64,000 bases of DNA from CAYNHQ01 sp964397255 (GTDB lineage: Bacteria > Bdellovibrionota_G > JALEGL01 > DATDPG01), in the NCBI GenBank assembly GCA_964397255.1, contig CAYNHQ010000003.1, forward strand, positions 229,665-293,664, given 5' to 3'. The notes beneath the pieces were generated by a model, which was not told the origin of the DNA, did not search any database, and saw only the letters and a program-made list of their open reading frames with translations. Of the stretch, positions 8,673 to 17,380 are shown one piece after another (the first letter of the stretch is position 1; each line of letters starts with the position of its first letter). Position numbers and translations under genes: made by a program.

Positions 8673-9508
8673 CGACCCTCTCCGCTAACTCCGTTTCAGG
8701 AAAAGGGACTCGCCAATATCATATTGGCGCTACACCTGGAGATTTGGCTGAGCGGATTATCCTTGTGGGAGATCCGGAACGAGCGATGAAAGTCGCGAAG
8801 CGATTCGATTCAACCCGCACGGAAAAGCGGCATCGTGAGTTTGTTCTCTTCACAGGCACTCATAAGAAACTTGAGCTTTCCGTTTTGGCCACAGGCATCG
8901 GCGAGGACAACACGGAAATCGCCGTGATCGAGGCTGTTCAAATCACCAAAAACCCGACCTTTATCCGCTGCGGAAGCTGCAGTTCGTTGCAGCCTGGGCC
9001 AAAATTGGGGGATCTGATTCTCTCCCGTGGTTCAGTCCGACTTGGAAACACATCATTATATTATGTATCGGAAGGCTACCCTGCGATTGCCGACAGCGAT
9101 GTGCTTCTTGCCCTGGGTACGGCCTGCCAAACGCTTCACCTTCCCTTTCACGTGGGAATTACAGCCTGTGCTCCTGGATTTTACGGCGCGCAAGGACGGG
9201 AGCTCCCCGGATTTCCGCTTCGTGACCCCGAACTGCCGGAACGCTTGGCCAAAATGAATGTGCTTAATTTTGAAATGGAAACAGCGACTCTTTTTTCTCT
9301 GGCTTCGTTACGAGGTCTTCGGGCAGGGGCGATCTGCGCCGTATATGGAAATCGTCCCCGAGATGAATTCGCCGATGAACCGATGCGGGCAAAGGCGGAG
9401 GAGCACTGTATTGAAGCGACTCTCGAGGCATTTCACCAACTGGCTCAAATGGACGAGGAGCAAAAGAGCGCTGGAACACCGCTATGGTTGCCGACAAATC
9501 GGAAGTGA
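8669..9508 (+). CDS. udp: Uridine phosphorylase-type nucleoside phosphorylase
   Basis: 279 residues, PNP/UDP hexameric family. VGDPERA is the phosphate-binding arginine loop, IRCGSCSS corresponds to the RxGTxG phosphate site, and NFEMETATLF is the ribose-binding ExE segment of uridine phosphorylase. It phosphorolyses uridine (or deoxyuridine) to uracil and (deoxy)ribose-1-phosphate. The start is TTG overlapping the deoC stop as TTGA; the next in-frame ATG would remove the phosphate loop, so TTG coupling is favoured. The uracil can go to Upp encoded at 13654. Substrate preference between uridine and other nucleosides is not certain. Confidence 0.87.
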   Translation: MTTLSANSVSGKGTRQYHIGATPGDLAERIILVGDPERAMKVAKRFDSTRTEKRHREFVLFTGTHKKLELSVLATGIGEDNTEIAVIEAVQITKNPTFIRCGSCSSLQPGPKLGDLILSRGSVRLGNTSLYYVSEGYPAIADSDVLLALGTACQTLHLPFHVGITACAPGFYGAQGRELPGFPLRDPELPERLAKMNVLNFEMETATLFSLASLRGLRAGAICAVYGNRPRDEFADEPMRAKAEEHCIEATLEAFHQLAQMDEEQKSAGTPLWLPTNRK

Positions 9509-10311
9509 TCGAGTCACTAAAGCAAAAGTTCGGAGATTCTCCGCCCGATTTGGCCATGATTCTAGGTTCGGGATTGGGCGATTTCGCGAAGAATCTCGAG
9601 AATGCAAAGTCTCTTCCCTACAGTGATTTGAAAGGATTTCCCCGAACTACCGTTCCCGGTCATGAAGGAATAATCCATGTCGGGAAAATCGGGAAACGCC
9701 GGGTGCTCACCTTTCAGGGAAGGTTTCACTACTTTGAAGGGCACCCCCTTTCAGTCGTGACTCTCCCCGTCCGCATGGCGGGAAAATGGGGAATACCGGC
9801 CCTTGTTGTGACCAACGCGGCGGGGACCACTAGAACTGATTGGAAACCTGGCTCTCTAGCCCTGATTTCCGACCATATCAATGGAATGGGAGAAAATCCC
9901 CTTCGAGGGCCGAATCTAGATTCCCTCGGCCCACGGTTTTTCGATCTTGCCAACGCCTATGATCCCGCCTTCCGCATGCAGTTTAAGAAAATCGCCAGAA
10001 AATCGAAAATTCGGATCCATGAGGGAGTGTATATCGCCCTCTCTGGCCCAAGTTATGAGACACCGGCCGAGATTAAGATGTTTCGTCGCTGGGGAGCCGA
10101 CTTGGTGGGAATGTCAACCGTACCGGAAGTGATTGTAGCTCGTCATCAAGGAATGCGTGTTTTAGGAATTTCATGTATTACAAATTGGGCGGCTGGCGTG
10201 AAAGGGAAGAATGCCCCTCGGATTACGCATGAAGAAGTGATGGAAATAACCCAGCGAGTGCGAAACGATTTCGCGCGATTTTTGAAACAATGGATCGAAG
10301 AATATGAATGA
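9484..10311 (+). CDS. punA: Trimeric purine nucleoside phosphorylase (PNP-I)
   Basis: 275 residues, usual length. ILGSGLGDF (phosphate site), TVPGHEG, GRFHYFEGHP, VVTNAAGT, SGPSYETPAEI, GADLVGMSTVPEV and ISCITNWAAG match the PunA/PNP-I signature. The Asn in ITNWAAG corresponds to the purine-selective Asn of 6-oxopurine PNPs, so inosine and guanosine are expected substrates. It gives hypoxanthine or guanine, which Hpt (14478) can recover. It overlaps udp by 25 bases and cdd by 8, forming a tight operon. Confidence 0.93.
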   Translation: MVADKSEVIESLKQKFGDSPPDLAMILGSGLGDFAKNLENAKSLPYSDLKGFPRTTVPGHEGIIHVGKIGKRRVLTFQGRFHYFEGHPLSVVTLPVRMAGKWGIPALVVTNAAGTTRTDWKPGSLALISDHINGMGENPLRGPNLDSLGPRFFDLANAYDPAFRMQFKKIARKSKIRIHEGVYIALSGPSYETPAEIKMFRRWGADLVGMSTVPEVIVARHQGMRVLGISCITNWAAGVKGKNAPRITHEEVMEITQRVRNDFARFLKQWIEEYE

Positions 10312-10693
10312 AACCGACATCAAAAAACTGATCGATCAGGCGATCGCTGTTCGAAAAAATGGATACTCTCCTTATTTTAAGATTTTTGTGGGCGCCGCGC
10401 TTCTGGACTCCAAGGGGAAAATCCATGTCGGGTGCAACATGGAAAATGCTTCGGGTTCCGCCATGGTTTGCGCAGAATCCAATGCACTCGGAGCATTGCT
10501 CGCGGCAGGAGAAAAATCGATCAAGGCCCTCGCCGTTGTGGGGCTCGAAGATCGTCTTCTTTATCCCTGCGGCGTTTGCCGGCAAAAATTAGCGGAATTC
10601 AACCCCAATCTCGATATCTACGTCGCAAACACCAAAGGAAAATACGAACACCACAACCTCTCCGTCCTCCTCCCCCATATCGTAAAGATCTAA
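10304..10693 (+). CDS. cdd: Cytidine deaminase
   Basis: 129 residues, homotetrameric-type CDA. The zinc site is complete: CAES (Cys ligand and catalytic Glu) and PCGVC (two Cys ligands). GCNMENASG is the ribose-binding NxE segment and YSPYFKIFVGAAL the N-terminal signature. It deaminates (deoxy)cytidine to (deoxy)uridine, feeding Udp and then DeoC in the same operon. Its stop is only 3 bases from the end of the convergent gene. Confidence 0.95.
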   Translation: MNETDIKKLIDQAIAVRKNGYSPYFKIFVGAALLDSKGKIHVGCNMENASGSAMVCAESNALGALLAAGEKSIKALAVVGLEDRLLYPCGVCRQKLAEFNPNLDIYVANTKGKYEHHNLSVLLPHIVKI

Positions 10694-10696
10694 GGG

Positions 10697-12199
10697 TCAG
10701 CGTGGAGCGAGAACGAGTTGTGCGCCGCTTTCGGTGAGGTGTCTGGCGACGTCCGCGGCGATGCCCTCAAGAACAAGCACGGTCACGTCACATACCGGTG
10801 AGCGATTTTCGGCGCATACAAGGGATGCCTTCGCAGCGATATAATCCACAAAATCGCGACGAACAAATTCTCCATCCGCCGACCAGGCATGCAATTGTGC
10901 CGGCACTTCACTGATTTCACCCCCATCATCAAAAAATCCTCGGTCAACGACGTACGCCAGGGCAAAGGCCAGCGCAGTCCCGGCCATGGCTCCACCAGCG
11001 CCAGAACTTACCGCGCGCTTTGCCCGCCAAACGGTCGTTTCGGGAACGAACTCATCGTAAATGACATCCGAGAGATGCGGATTTCGACCTTCCAAGAATT
11101 CACGCTGAGTCTGCGAAAGAAGTTTTGCATTTTTAAGATAATCTACAGGGTTATCCCAGATGCGTACGAGGCGGAATGGCTCTTTTCGCGCCAAAACCAT
11201 GAGATCGCTCTCCAATTGTTTTAGAATCACGTCAATAAAGGGCGGCCGGTTTTCCTGAACATCGACTCCCGGACTTCCCCCGGGCAAAAACGAATACACT
11301 TCGTTTCTCAAGGCGTTTACATAGTTTCGAAAGACAGGATCTCTCTGCGCCATGCTCTCCAGCCATTTCGCCAAAGAAGAAGGAGACTTGGAATTACCGA
11401 AAAAATTCATGACGAATTCCTCACGCGATCGCCTGAACACAATCACCGGATTGACTTGAGGCTCGTCACCAAACTTACATTCTATGAAATCTTGAAGTGA
11501 ACTAGGCTGGGGAAATGGGAGGGGCACTCCATGCGTCATGCCCAATAAGTCATAAGGGCTATATAGGAAATGGCCCGGTACGAGATGGGCAATCGACGTC
11601 GCTAGCACCTCGAATATGGCCTTTGTCACCATCTCGTAACTTGTGTTTGACCCGACAATGATCGGCATTAAAGGCAATTTATTTCCCATATTCACCAGGA
11701 GCCTTCCATCCTGTTCAACCGTGTTGGAGAGGGTCTTCGTTCGATCAAAGATGACTTTGTTTAAGATAATCGTGTCGAGTTCGGAACTGGATTCCCCACT
11801 GTCAATCTCAGCCTGCAACCCGGACGCGGATCGCACATCCAATCGATCTTTCACATAGCGGTGCACACCTCCGACGGAAGCTCCCGAACCTGCGAGGATC
11901 AAAGTTGAATTCCAATGATGTAAGACGCGATGTAAAACTCCCGATTCTTTTTCCTTCTCCGCTACCTGAACAATTCTACGATTATGCTCGAGGCTTTTTC
12001 GTTCGAATTCGACGCTTTTTGCATCCCCTTCGCGAATCATTACGTGGATGACCTGCCCCCTATTTTCACCTCGACCGGACGCTTGAATCGTTTTCTCCGC
12101 CAACTTAGCTGTCTGACCTAACACGTCGTTTGCCGTGAGAGCTAAGCCAAGCGATTGGGTTAAACATAGGACACAAAAAAATGAAAAAATGAATTTCAT
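10697..12199 (-). CDS. Exported protein of unknown function, paralogue of the next gene upstream
   Basis: 500 residues with a Sec signal (MKFIFSFFCVLCLTQSLGLA). No known domain recognised. A long hydrophilic helical body is followed near residue 395-415 by a Gly/Ala-rich membrane segment, a short acidic loop (DRGFFDDGG), an HAW-ADGEF segment and a C-terminal block with CAENRSPVCDVTVLVLEG-AAD. The same order of elements occurs in the neighbouring 12205-13272 product, although overall identity is low. It lies 5 bases downstream of that gene, so they are co-transcribed. This looks like a two-subunit envelope system of unknown role. Confidence 0.72.
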   Translation of the reverse strand: MKFIFSFFCVLCLTQSLGLALTANDVLGQTAKLAEKTIQASGRGENRGQVIHVMIREGDAKSVEFERKSLEHNRRIVQVAEKEKESGVLHRVLHHWNSTLILAGSGASVGGVHRYVKDRLDVRSASGLQAEIDSGESSSELDTIILNKVIFDRTKTLSNTVEQDGRLLVNMGNKLPLMPIIVGSNTSYEMVTKAIFEVLATSIAHLVPGHFLYSPYDLLGMTHGVPLPFPQPSSLQDFIECKFGDEPQVNPVIVFRRSREEFVMNFFGNSKSPSSLAKWLESMAQRDPVFRNYVNALRNEVYSFLPGGSPGVDVQENRPPFIDVILKQLESDLMVLARKEPFRLVRIWDNPVDYLKNAKLLSQTQREFLEGRNPHLSDVIYDEFVPETTVWRAKRAVSSGAGGAMAGTALAFALAYVVDRGFFDDGGEISEVPAQLHAWSADGEFVRRDFVDYIAAKASLVCAENRSPVCDVTVLVLEGIAADVARHLTESGAQLVLAPR

Positions 12200-12204
12200 T
12201 TGAA

Positions 12205-13272
12205 TTATCTTTCGCCCTGCAGACTTCTCGCATCCGCCGCAAGTCCTTTAGGGACAAGATAATGCACAATGCATGGGTTGCTTTCTGTTTCTCCACACGT
12301 ACCGTTCGAATTCCGTTTAACACGTAAAGCTTCTCGTTTTAGATTTTGGAGAAATTCGATGTTCGGCTGCACGTTTCCATCGTTGTTCCAAGGATGGAGA
12401 CAAGGAGGGGTGACCGATATCGATGAAGGCCCGTCCATAAATTCATTGAACAATATGACTACAACCAGAGCGGCCGCTGCCGCGGCGATCCCCGCCGAAC
12501 CCGCAGCCACATGGCTGTTCTCTCTCAACCATCGAGCCCTCAATTCTTCGGGAGTGGTTGAAAAATGGTCCGTAAGACGACTCCTCACCGCCGGATTCAA
12601 CGGCACCATAGAAGGTGTAGGATGAATGAGTTGAAACCCCCACCTGCCGGGAAGAACTCGATCCAGCTTGGCTTCCAATTCGATCACATATACGCGAAAT
12701 TTCCTCTCGAATATTTTAGGATTGACAACACCACGAGCAAAATCCTCCAAATAAAGAAGCCCTTCGGGAGTTTCGACAGGATGCCGAGCCAGTGGGGATT
12801 CGTAGCTGGGGTCGCTCTTCATCAAATTGATTTCTGAAGCCACATAATCGTGTACCGTCCGTTCAATAAGCAATCGACGTTTTTGTAAGGCGATCTGAGG
12901 TGATTTAAATTTCACATATGAAAAACCTCCCGTCGCCAGCCCCACAGAAAGTGGCACGTATTTCAGAAGTTGGCGTTTCCCGAGTACAAAATCCACTCTT
13001 TCAGCGTTTACACGGTCGCTAATACTAAGTTCTCCCAATTGTTGGGCCTGCTCGGCTGATTCAAGTTGGGTGACCACGTCTTTCATCTCTCCTTCTTTCA
13101 ATACAACTTTAGTAGCAAAAGAATCCTCCTCTTCCTTCAACCATCGATTAAAAAATTGGGTTGTTTTTTGAGATGCTCTCTCCAATTCATTCGATGCTTC
13201 ATCCGCCACAGCGTGCGTGAACGAAGAAAAATAGAGAAAGAAAGGAATGAAAAACCACCTGCGCCACATCAT
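12205..13272 (-). CDS. Exported protein of unknown function, paralogue of the downstream gene
   Basis: 355 residues, signal peptide at the N-terminus (cleavage likely after THA-VA near residue 23). The body is charged and helical. A membrane helix lies near residues 250-275 (AAGSAGIAAAAAALVVVILF), then an acidic loop (NEFMDG), an HPWNNDG segment and a C-terminal CGETESNPCIVHYLVPKG-AAD block. The C-terminal block lines up with that of the 500-residue neighbour: two cysteines in C-x6/7-C spacing, an L-V-x2-G turn and an AAD motif. First gene of the leftward pair. Function unknown. Confidence 0.72.
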   Translation of the reverse strand: MMWRRWFFIPFFLYFSSFTHAVADEASNELERASQKTTQFFNRWLKEEEDSFATKVVLKEGEMKDVVTQLESAEQAQQLGELSISDRVNAERVDFVLGKRQLLKYVPLSVGLATGGFSYVKFKSPQIALQKRRLLIERTVHDYVASEINLMKSDPSYESPLARHPVETPEGLLYLEDFARGVVNPKIFERKFRVYVIELEAKLDRVLPGRWGFQLIHPTPSMVPLNPAVRSRLTDHFSTTPEELRARWLRENSHVAAGSAGIAAAAAALVVVILFNEFMDGPSSISVTPPCLHPWNNDGNVQPNIEFLQNLKREALRVKRNSNGTCGETESNPCIVHYLVPKGLAADARSLQGER

Positions 13273-13317
13273 AATATTGTTGTTAGAGCAGGGTCCTACC
13301 CGTCCTAACGCCGAGTG

Positions 13318-13614
13318 TCAATTTCGATGTTTGGTTTGTTCTTTGCGAACTTCTTTTAGATTTCGATTGAGGAGGGCGAACCAGAGGCTGTTTCCCAGGA
13401 TCCAAATTCCCGGACCCACCCATGGAATGAGCTCGGCAAAAGTCGTTCGGTGGCTGCCGGTGAGGAATGATTTTACATTCTCCCATCCGTTTAATGGGGG
13501 AAAAAGGCGTCGCAAAACGGGAATCACCATGAAAAGCACAAAGAGATTGTAGGCAAGAGTACCTAAGAGAAGGGAGAACGATTTCTTCAACCAAATTCGG
13601 TATACCCGCTTCAT
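13318..13614 (-). CDS. Small membrane protein, two helices
   Basis: 98 residues from the ATG at 13614 (MKRVYRIW...). Two hydrophobic helices (about residues 12-33 and 66-86) with basic ends. The longer frame back to 13740 adds residues that overlap the opposite-strand upp start and is not protein-like, so I prefer the internal start, which gives a normal divergent 39-base gap to upp. No family recognised. Confidence 0.6.
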   Translation of the reverse strand: MKRVYRIWLKKSFSLLLGTLAYNLFVLFMVIPVLRRLFPPLNGWENVKSFLTGSHRTTFAELIPWVGPGIWILGNSLWFALLNRNLKEVRKEQTKHRN

Positions 13615-13653
13615 TTTTAGAAGCCAATCATAGCCGAAATTAAAAACCTTAGT

Positions 13654-14481
13654 ATGATGCGCCCGATGGTAGACAGGCAGTATCAGGGGCTCCCTTTCCA
13701 GCTCAACGAGCGTCCACATAAGTACGGGCACCAAGTGCATTTGATATCAGATCCCTTTCTTTTGTCCCGATTGGCTCGACTCTGCAGTCCAAGCTGTGTT
13801 CAACCTGAAATTAATCGTCTGGTCGCCGGCATTTATACTTCCTTGGCCCAGCATGTGGCCAATCGCGAGTTGCCTCGCAAGTCGGTCGAAATTCCGACAC
13901 GAATGTCGACCGAGCACAAAGAAGGTGTCTATGTCGGCGAAGTTCTGGATCCTGAAACCCCCGTCGTCCTGGTAGATCTTGCCCGAGCGGGCATGCTCCC
14001 TGCCATCGCCCTCTTTGAAATGTTTTCTTCCGCTCTTCAACCCTCATGCGCACGAATTGACCACATTTTCATCAATCGTTCCCTCGATGAAAATAAACAA
14101 GTTATTGGAGCGGCCATTCACGGATCAAAAGTGGGGGGCTCCATCGAAGGAGCCACCGTGATCGTACCCGACCCCATGGGAGCGACCGGTGGATCCATGT
14201 CAAACATGATTCAATTTTATCAATCCACGGTAGCCGGCAAAGCCAGAAAATGGATTTCGCTCAATTTGATCATCACTCCGGAATACATCCGAAAATTGAC
14301 GAGAGAACACCCCGATCTATTGATCTATGCGCTGCGCCTCGATCGGGGATTCAGCAGCAAAAGGGCTCTCGATAGCTTGCCAGGGGAATATCCTGATGAG
14401 GAGGGGGGGCTGAATGAACATCAATACATTGTTCCGGGCGGGGGTGGCTTCGGAGAACTTTCGAGTAACGCATTCGTATGA
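13654..14481 (+). CDS. upp: Uracil phosphoribosyltransferase
   Basis: 275 residues. The PRPP-binding loop is VPDPMGATGGSM, matching the VDPMLATGGS of Upp, and the uracil-binding C-terminus GLNEHQYIVPGGGGFGE matches GLNEHGYIIPGLGDAGD. VDLARAGML corresponds to the PILRAG flexible loop. It makes UMP from uracil and PRPP, using uracil released by Udp. It is about 65 residues longer than E. coli Upp because of inserts, one being an acidic DEEGGL stretch near the C-terminus. ATG codons at 13654 and 13657 are both possible starts. The hpt start overlaps its stop (ATGA). Confidence 0.87.
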   Translation: MMRPMVDRQYQGLPFQLNERPHKYGHQVHLISDPFLLSRLARLCSPSCVQPEINRLVAGIYTSLAQHVANRELPRKSVEIPTRMSTEHKEGVYVGEVLDPETPVVLVDLARAGMLPAIALFEMFSSALQPSCARIDHIFINRSLDENKQVIGAAIHGSKVGGSIEGATVIVPDPMGATGGSMSNMIQFYQSTVAGKARKWISLNLIITPEYIRKLTREHPDLLIYALRLDRGFSSKRALDSLPGEYPDEEGGLNEHQYIVPGGGGFGELSSNAFV

Positions 14482-15026
14482 ATTCTCTTCCCCCTTTCAT
14501 TTCGGAAAAGGATATCACCAAGCGAGTCCGTGAATTGGGAGAGGCGATTACGAAGGACTTGGGCTCCTCGGTGAGCGAGCAACATCCCCTGGTGTGCGTG
14601 GGCATATTGAAAGGTTCCTTTATCTTCTTTGCCGATCTCGTCCGCCAGATCCACCTACCGGTCTCGATCGATTTCCTGGGGGCCTCGAGTTACGGTCAGA
14701 ACACCAATTCCAGCGGAATGGTAAAAATTACGCTGGACCTTTCAGCGCCGATTCAGGGCAGACATGTTCTTCTCGTCGAAGATATCATTGATACCGGTCT
14801 GACAATGAATTACTTACTCGATACCCTTCGGCTCCGCCAACCCGCTTCGTTGCGCCTTTGTTCGCTCTTATTGAAGCCTTCTCAATTGAAGAAAAATGTG
14901 TCCATCGACTATCTTGGATTTACGGCCGACAACCGATTTATTGTAGGGTACGGACTCGACGCCGGAGATCGATACCGAAATCTTCCCCATCTGTGTTTGC
15001 TTCCAGAGAATAAGGAGACGTCATGA
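14478..15026 (+). CDS. hpt: Hypoxanthine phosphoribosyltransferase
   Basis: 182 residues, typical length. The PRPP motif is VLLVEDIIDTGLTM, the early GILKGSFIFFADL loop holds the non-proline cis peptide region, and the SSYGQ(N)T segment is the flexible loop (usually SSYGxxTxSSG). The C-terminal IVGYGLDAGDRYRNLPH is characteristic of Hpt. It converts hypoxanthine or guanine plus PRPP to IMP or GMP, closing the purine salvage route begun by PunA. Coupled to upp and ridA by 4-base overlaps. Confidence 0.95.
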   Translation: MNSLPPFISEKDITKRVRELGEAITKDLGSSVSEQHPLVCVGILKGSFIFFADLVRQIHLPVSIDFLGASSYGQNTNSSGMVKITLDLSAPIQGRHVLLVEDIIDTGLTMNYLLDTLRLRQPASLRLCSLLLKPSQLKKNVSIDYLGFTADNRFIVGYGLDAGDRYRNLPHLCLLPENKETS

Positions 15027-15406
15027 TGAATAAAAGAGTTCAAACTAACCAAGCCCCCGCCGCTATCGGCCCCTATTCGCAGGGCATGATTTCAGGAGAA
15101 TTTGTTTTTACCGCCGGACAAATTCCCCTCCATCCGACTACCGGAGAAATGGTGACCGGCGATATGAAGGCGCAAACGAAACAAGTGTTTGAAAATCTAA
15201 AAGCAGTGCTGCGCGAAGCTGGAACCGATTTTTCAAATGCGGTGAAGACCACCGTCTACTTAACGACGATGGACGATTTTCCCGCCCTAAATGAAATCTA
15301 CGGCGAATATCTCGGTGAAACCAAGCCGGCACGCTCCACCGTGGCAGTGGCCGCACTTCCCAAGGGCGCAAGAGTCGAGGTGGAAGTGATCGCCAGGATT
15401 CCGTGA
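15023..15406 (+). CDS. ridA: RidA family enamine/imine deaminase
   Basis: 127 residues, full RidA (YjgF/YER057c/UK114) length. AIGPYSQG and FTAGQIPLHPTTGE at the N-terminus, the ARSTVAVAALPKGARVEVEVIA block with the substrate-binding Arg, and the final Glu-containing EVIA are all present. The family hydrolyses reactive enamines such as 2-aminoacrylate made by PLP enzymes. Its place in a base-salvage operon is by translational coupling to hpt and does not show a purine role. Confidence 0.93.
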   Translation: MMNKRVQTNQAPAAIGPYSQGMISGEFVFTAGQIPLHPTTGEMVTGDMKAQTKQVFENLKAVLREAGTDFSNAVKTTVYLTTMDDFPALNEIYGEYLGETKPARSTVAVAALPKGARVEVEVIARIP

Positions 15407-15798
15407 ACGAATTTCATCGCAAATATCAGGAAATTATTCTCCGCGACGTTCGCTCTCCTGACTATCTAAAACAGAAAAAATGGGTGTGGTTTTTGTTCGC
15501 GTTTTTTACTTTATTTTTCTCCGTTCTTTTTGTTCTCTATTTCCTACCCAATCTCGGTACACACATTGGGTTCATCGGCCATATGTACCGTTATTCCCTG
15601 ACGACAGAAAACGAAACTTTCAAAACGGTTATCTATATGTATCAACATCTACTCCTCTTTTTCGCATTTTGCGCCGTCATTTTGCTCTTTTTGCTCTTTG
15701 CGATATTTGCCTATGACATGCAGGCCCGAAATGAGGTCATTCGCGAACTCCTACGAGCGAAAGATGATGCGGATGCGTCAGAAAAAAAGGGATCTTGA
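15403..15798 (+). CDS. Membrane protein with two helices, unrecognised
   Basis: 131 residues from a GTG that overlaps the ridA stop. Two long hydrophobic helices (about residues 27-50 and 80-108) flank an extracytoplasmic loop of ~28 residues. A charged C-terminal tail lies in the cytoplasm. No family recognised; the aromatic-rich helices are unlike transporters. Last gene of the upp operon. Confidence 0.7.
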   Translation: MNEFHRKYQEIILRDVRSPDYLKQKKWVWFLFAFFTLFFSVLFVLYFLPNLGTHIGFIGHMYRYSLTTENETFKTVIYMYQHLLLFFAFCAVILLFLLFAIFAYDMQARNEVIRELLRAKDDADASEKKGS

Positions 15799-15917
15799 CA
15801 CGGCCGCAGCATAGGGCATGATCGGCCCGAATCGATGGGATGGCTCCCGTTGACTTTCCGAGGGAGGAAGTGGGCGGACCATTAACTGGCTGTAATTAAA
15901 GGCTTATTGGAGGACAC

Positions 15918-16505
15918 ATGTCAGCTGAACTGAATCCGCAGGGCGCGCGCGTAATTAAGAAGTACCAAAACCGAAAACTTTACGACACGAAGGACAGTTG
16001 TTACGTCACGCTCGACGAAATCGCAAAATTGATCCGCAAGGGGGAGGATGTGTGCGTGATCGACAATCGAACGAAGGCGGATGTGACTTCTCTCATCCTG
16101 ACCCAGATCCTGGTGGACCAGGAGAAGAATGCGAAATCGATTCTTCCCCTTACGATGTTGCGCGACATTATTCAGCGTGGACATGGTTCGCTCTTCGATT
16201 TCATTCAGAGGTATGTCCTTCTCGGAATCGACAGCGAGCAGGAGAGACGCAACGAGGCGGAACGTTATGTGGATCGCCTCGTCACCCGAGGAGAACTGAC
16301 CAAAGCGGAGGCGAAAACGCTTCTCAAGGAAGTGCTCGAATCTCCGACAACCGGACAAACCGAGCTCGACACTTATTTGGGTCAAAAGGTGACGTCAGCC
16401 CTTTCCGAAACCAACAAGCTTTCGGAAATCGAACGCGGTCTGACAGCTCTGACCACGAAGATCGAGTCCCTCGAGCGAAAGCTCGTTGAGACCGAGAATC
16501 GCTAA
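15918..16505 (+). CDS. phaR: PhaR-type regulator (PHB/PHA accumulation DNA-binding domain)
   Basis: 195 residues. The N-terminal ~65 residues (RVIKKYQNRKLYDTKDSCYVTLDEI...IDNRTKADVT) are the PHB_acc_N DNA-binding domain of PhaR, which senses polyhydroxyalkanoate granules and represses phasin genes. The C-terminal half is a phasin-like amphipathic helix. A GGAGG site lies 5 bases upstream of the ATG. No PHA synthase or phasin gene is in this window; instead two ArsA-like ATPase genes follow directly, so the regulatory target here may differ. Confidence 0.85.
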   Translation: MSAELNPQGARVIKKYQNRKLYDTKDSCYVTLDEIAKLIRKGEDVCVIDNRTKADVTSLILTQILVDQEKNAKSILPLTMLRDIIQRGHGSLFDFIQRYVLLGIDSEQERRNEAERYVDRLVTRGELTKAEAKTLLKEVLESPTTGQTELDTYLGQKVTSALSETNKLSEIERGLTALTTKIESLERKLVETENR

Positions 16506-16516
16506 CGCAAGTTCCA

Positions 16517-17380
16517 ATCCATTTTTTTGTTGGTAAAGGAGGGGTGGGTAAAACCACCCTTTCTATTTCCGCGGCTGCTCACTGGGCGAACTCTGGGAAA
16601 AATGTTCTTCTCATCGAAATGGGAGATCGGGGAAGCATCGGAAGTTTACTGGACACCTCATCCCTTACGTACGAGCCGCGTGAGTTGGCTCCTCGCCTCT
16701 GGGGAATGAAAATCACCGGCCGCGAATCCCTTCGCGAATACCTGATTTCTCAAATTCGCATTGAAAAAATCTATCGATGGCTCTTTGAAAACCGGCCGGT
16801 CCACTATTTTTTTGAAGTGGCTCCGGCTCTTTCGGATCTCATGATTCTTGGAAAAATTGTTCACGAACTGGAACGTAAGACTCGGCCTGGGCCGTTTGAT
16901 CAAATCGTTGTGGACGCTCCCGCCACGGGGCACGCCCTCTTTTTGTTCGGCGCGCCCAAGGTCGTACGCGATCTCACTCGATTCGGTCCTATTTTTGACC
17001 GAGCGGGGAAAATTCTTTCGACTCTCTCTTCCAAGAAACAAACGGTTTTTCACATCGTATCATTGCCGCGCTCGATCGTTGTCGGCGAAACCGTTGAATT
17101 AATTCGTGAGCTCCGTTCTCAGGACGCTACGCTGGGTCGACTTTTCGTAAACCGCCTTCTTCTTCCAGATCAGGACTCCACTTTTCAGCTCCCCAAGGCG
17201 GCGTTGAAGGATCGGGCGCTCTCTCTTCTAACTCATCGAGCCCGACAAGAAGATCGCGAGCTCCGAAGGCTCACCAAACTTTCGCCTGTGCCTATCTGCC
17301 GTATGCCGGAAATGAACAATCTATCTTTGGAATTTTTGGCAGATGAATTTGGAAAGCGGTGGGATCATGCCGCAGACTAA
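16517..17380 (+). CDS. ArsA/Get3-like ATPase, first of a tandem pair, start codon uncertain
   Basis: The frame encodes HFFVGKGGVGKTTLS, a deviant Walker A with both the signature lysine (GKGG) and the P-loop lysine (GKT). It then has the switch and DAPATGHA segments of the ArsA/Get3 family. No ATG, GTG or TTG lies between the in-frame stop at 16487-16489 and the P-loop. The first canonical codon, GTG at 16544, cuts the P-loop in half and would remove the signature lysine. I place the start at ATC 16517 (rare initiator), which gives the usual family N-terminus. Initiation elsewhere, coupled to the phaR stop at 16503-16505, is possible. It probably forms a heterodimer with the next gene. Confidence 0.8.
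   Translation: MHFFVGKGGVGKTTLSISAAAHWANSGKNVLLIEMGDRGSIGSLLDTSSLTYEPRELAPRLWGMKITGRESLREYLISQIRIEKIYRWLFENRPVHYFFEVAPALSDLMILGKIVHELERKTRPGPFDQIVVDAPATGHALFLFGAPKVVRDLTRFGPIFDRAGKILSTLSSKKQTVFHIVSLPRSIVVGETVELIRELRSQDATLGRLFVNRLLLPDQDSTFQLPKAALKDRALSLLTHRARQEDRELRRLTKLSPVPICRMPEMNNLSLEFLADEFGKRWDHAAD

Noticed and set aside
16487..16520. Programmed frameshift making a PhaR-ArsA fusion
   Set aside because: No slippery heptamer or run lies between the in-frame stop at 16487 and the phaR stop at 16503.
16535..16546. Strong AGGAGG-like sequence before GTG 16544 as a ribosome site
   Set aside because: It is simply the Gly-Gly part of the P-loop coding sequence, is only 1-3 bases from the GTG, and that start would destroy the Walker A motif.
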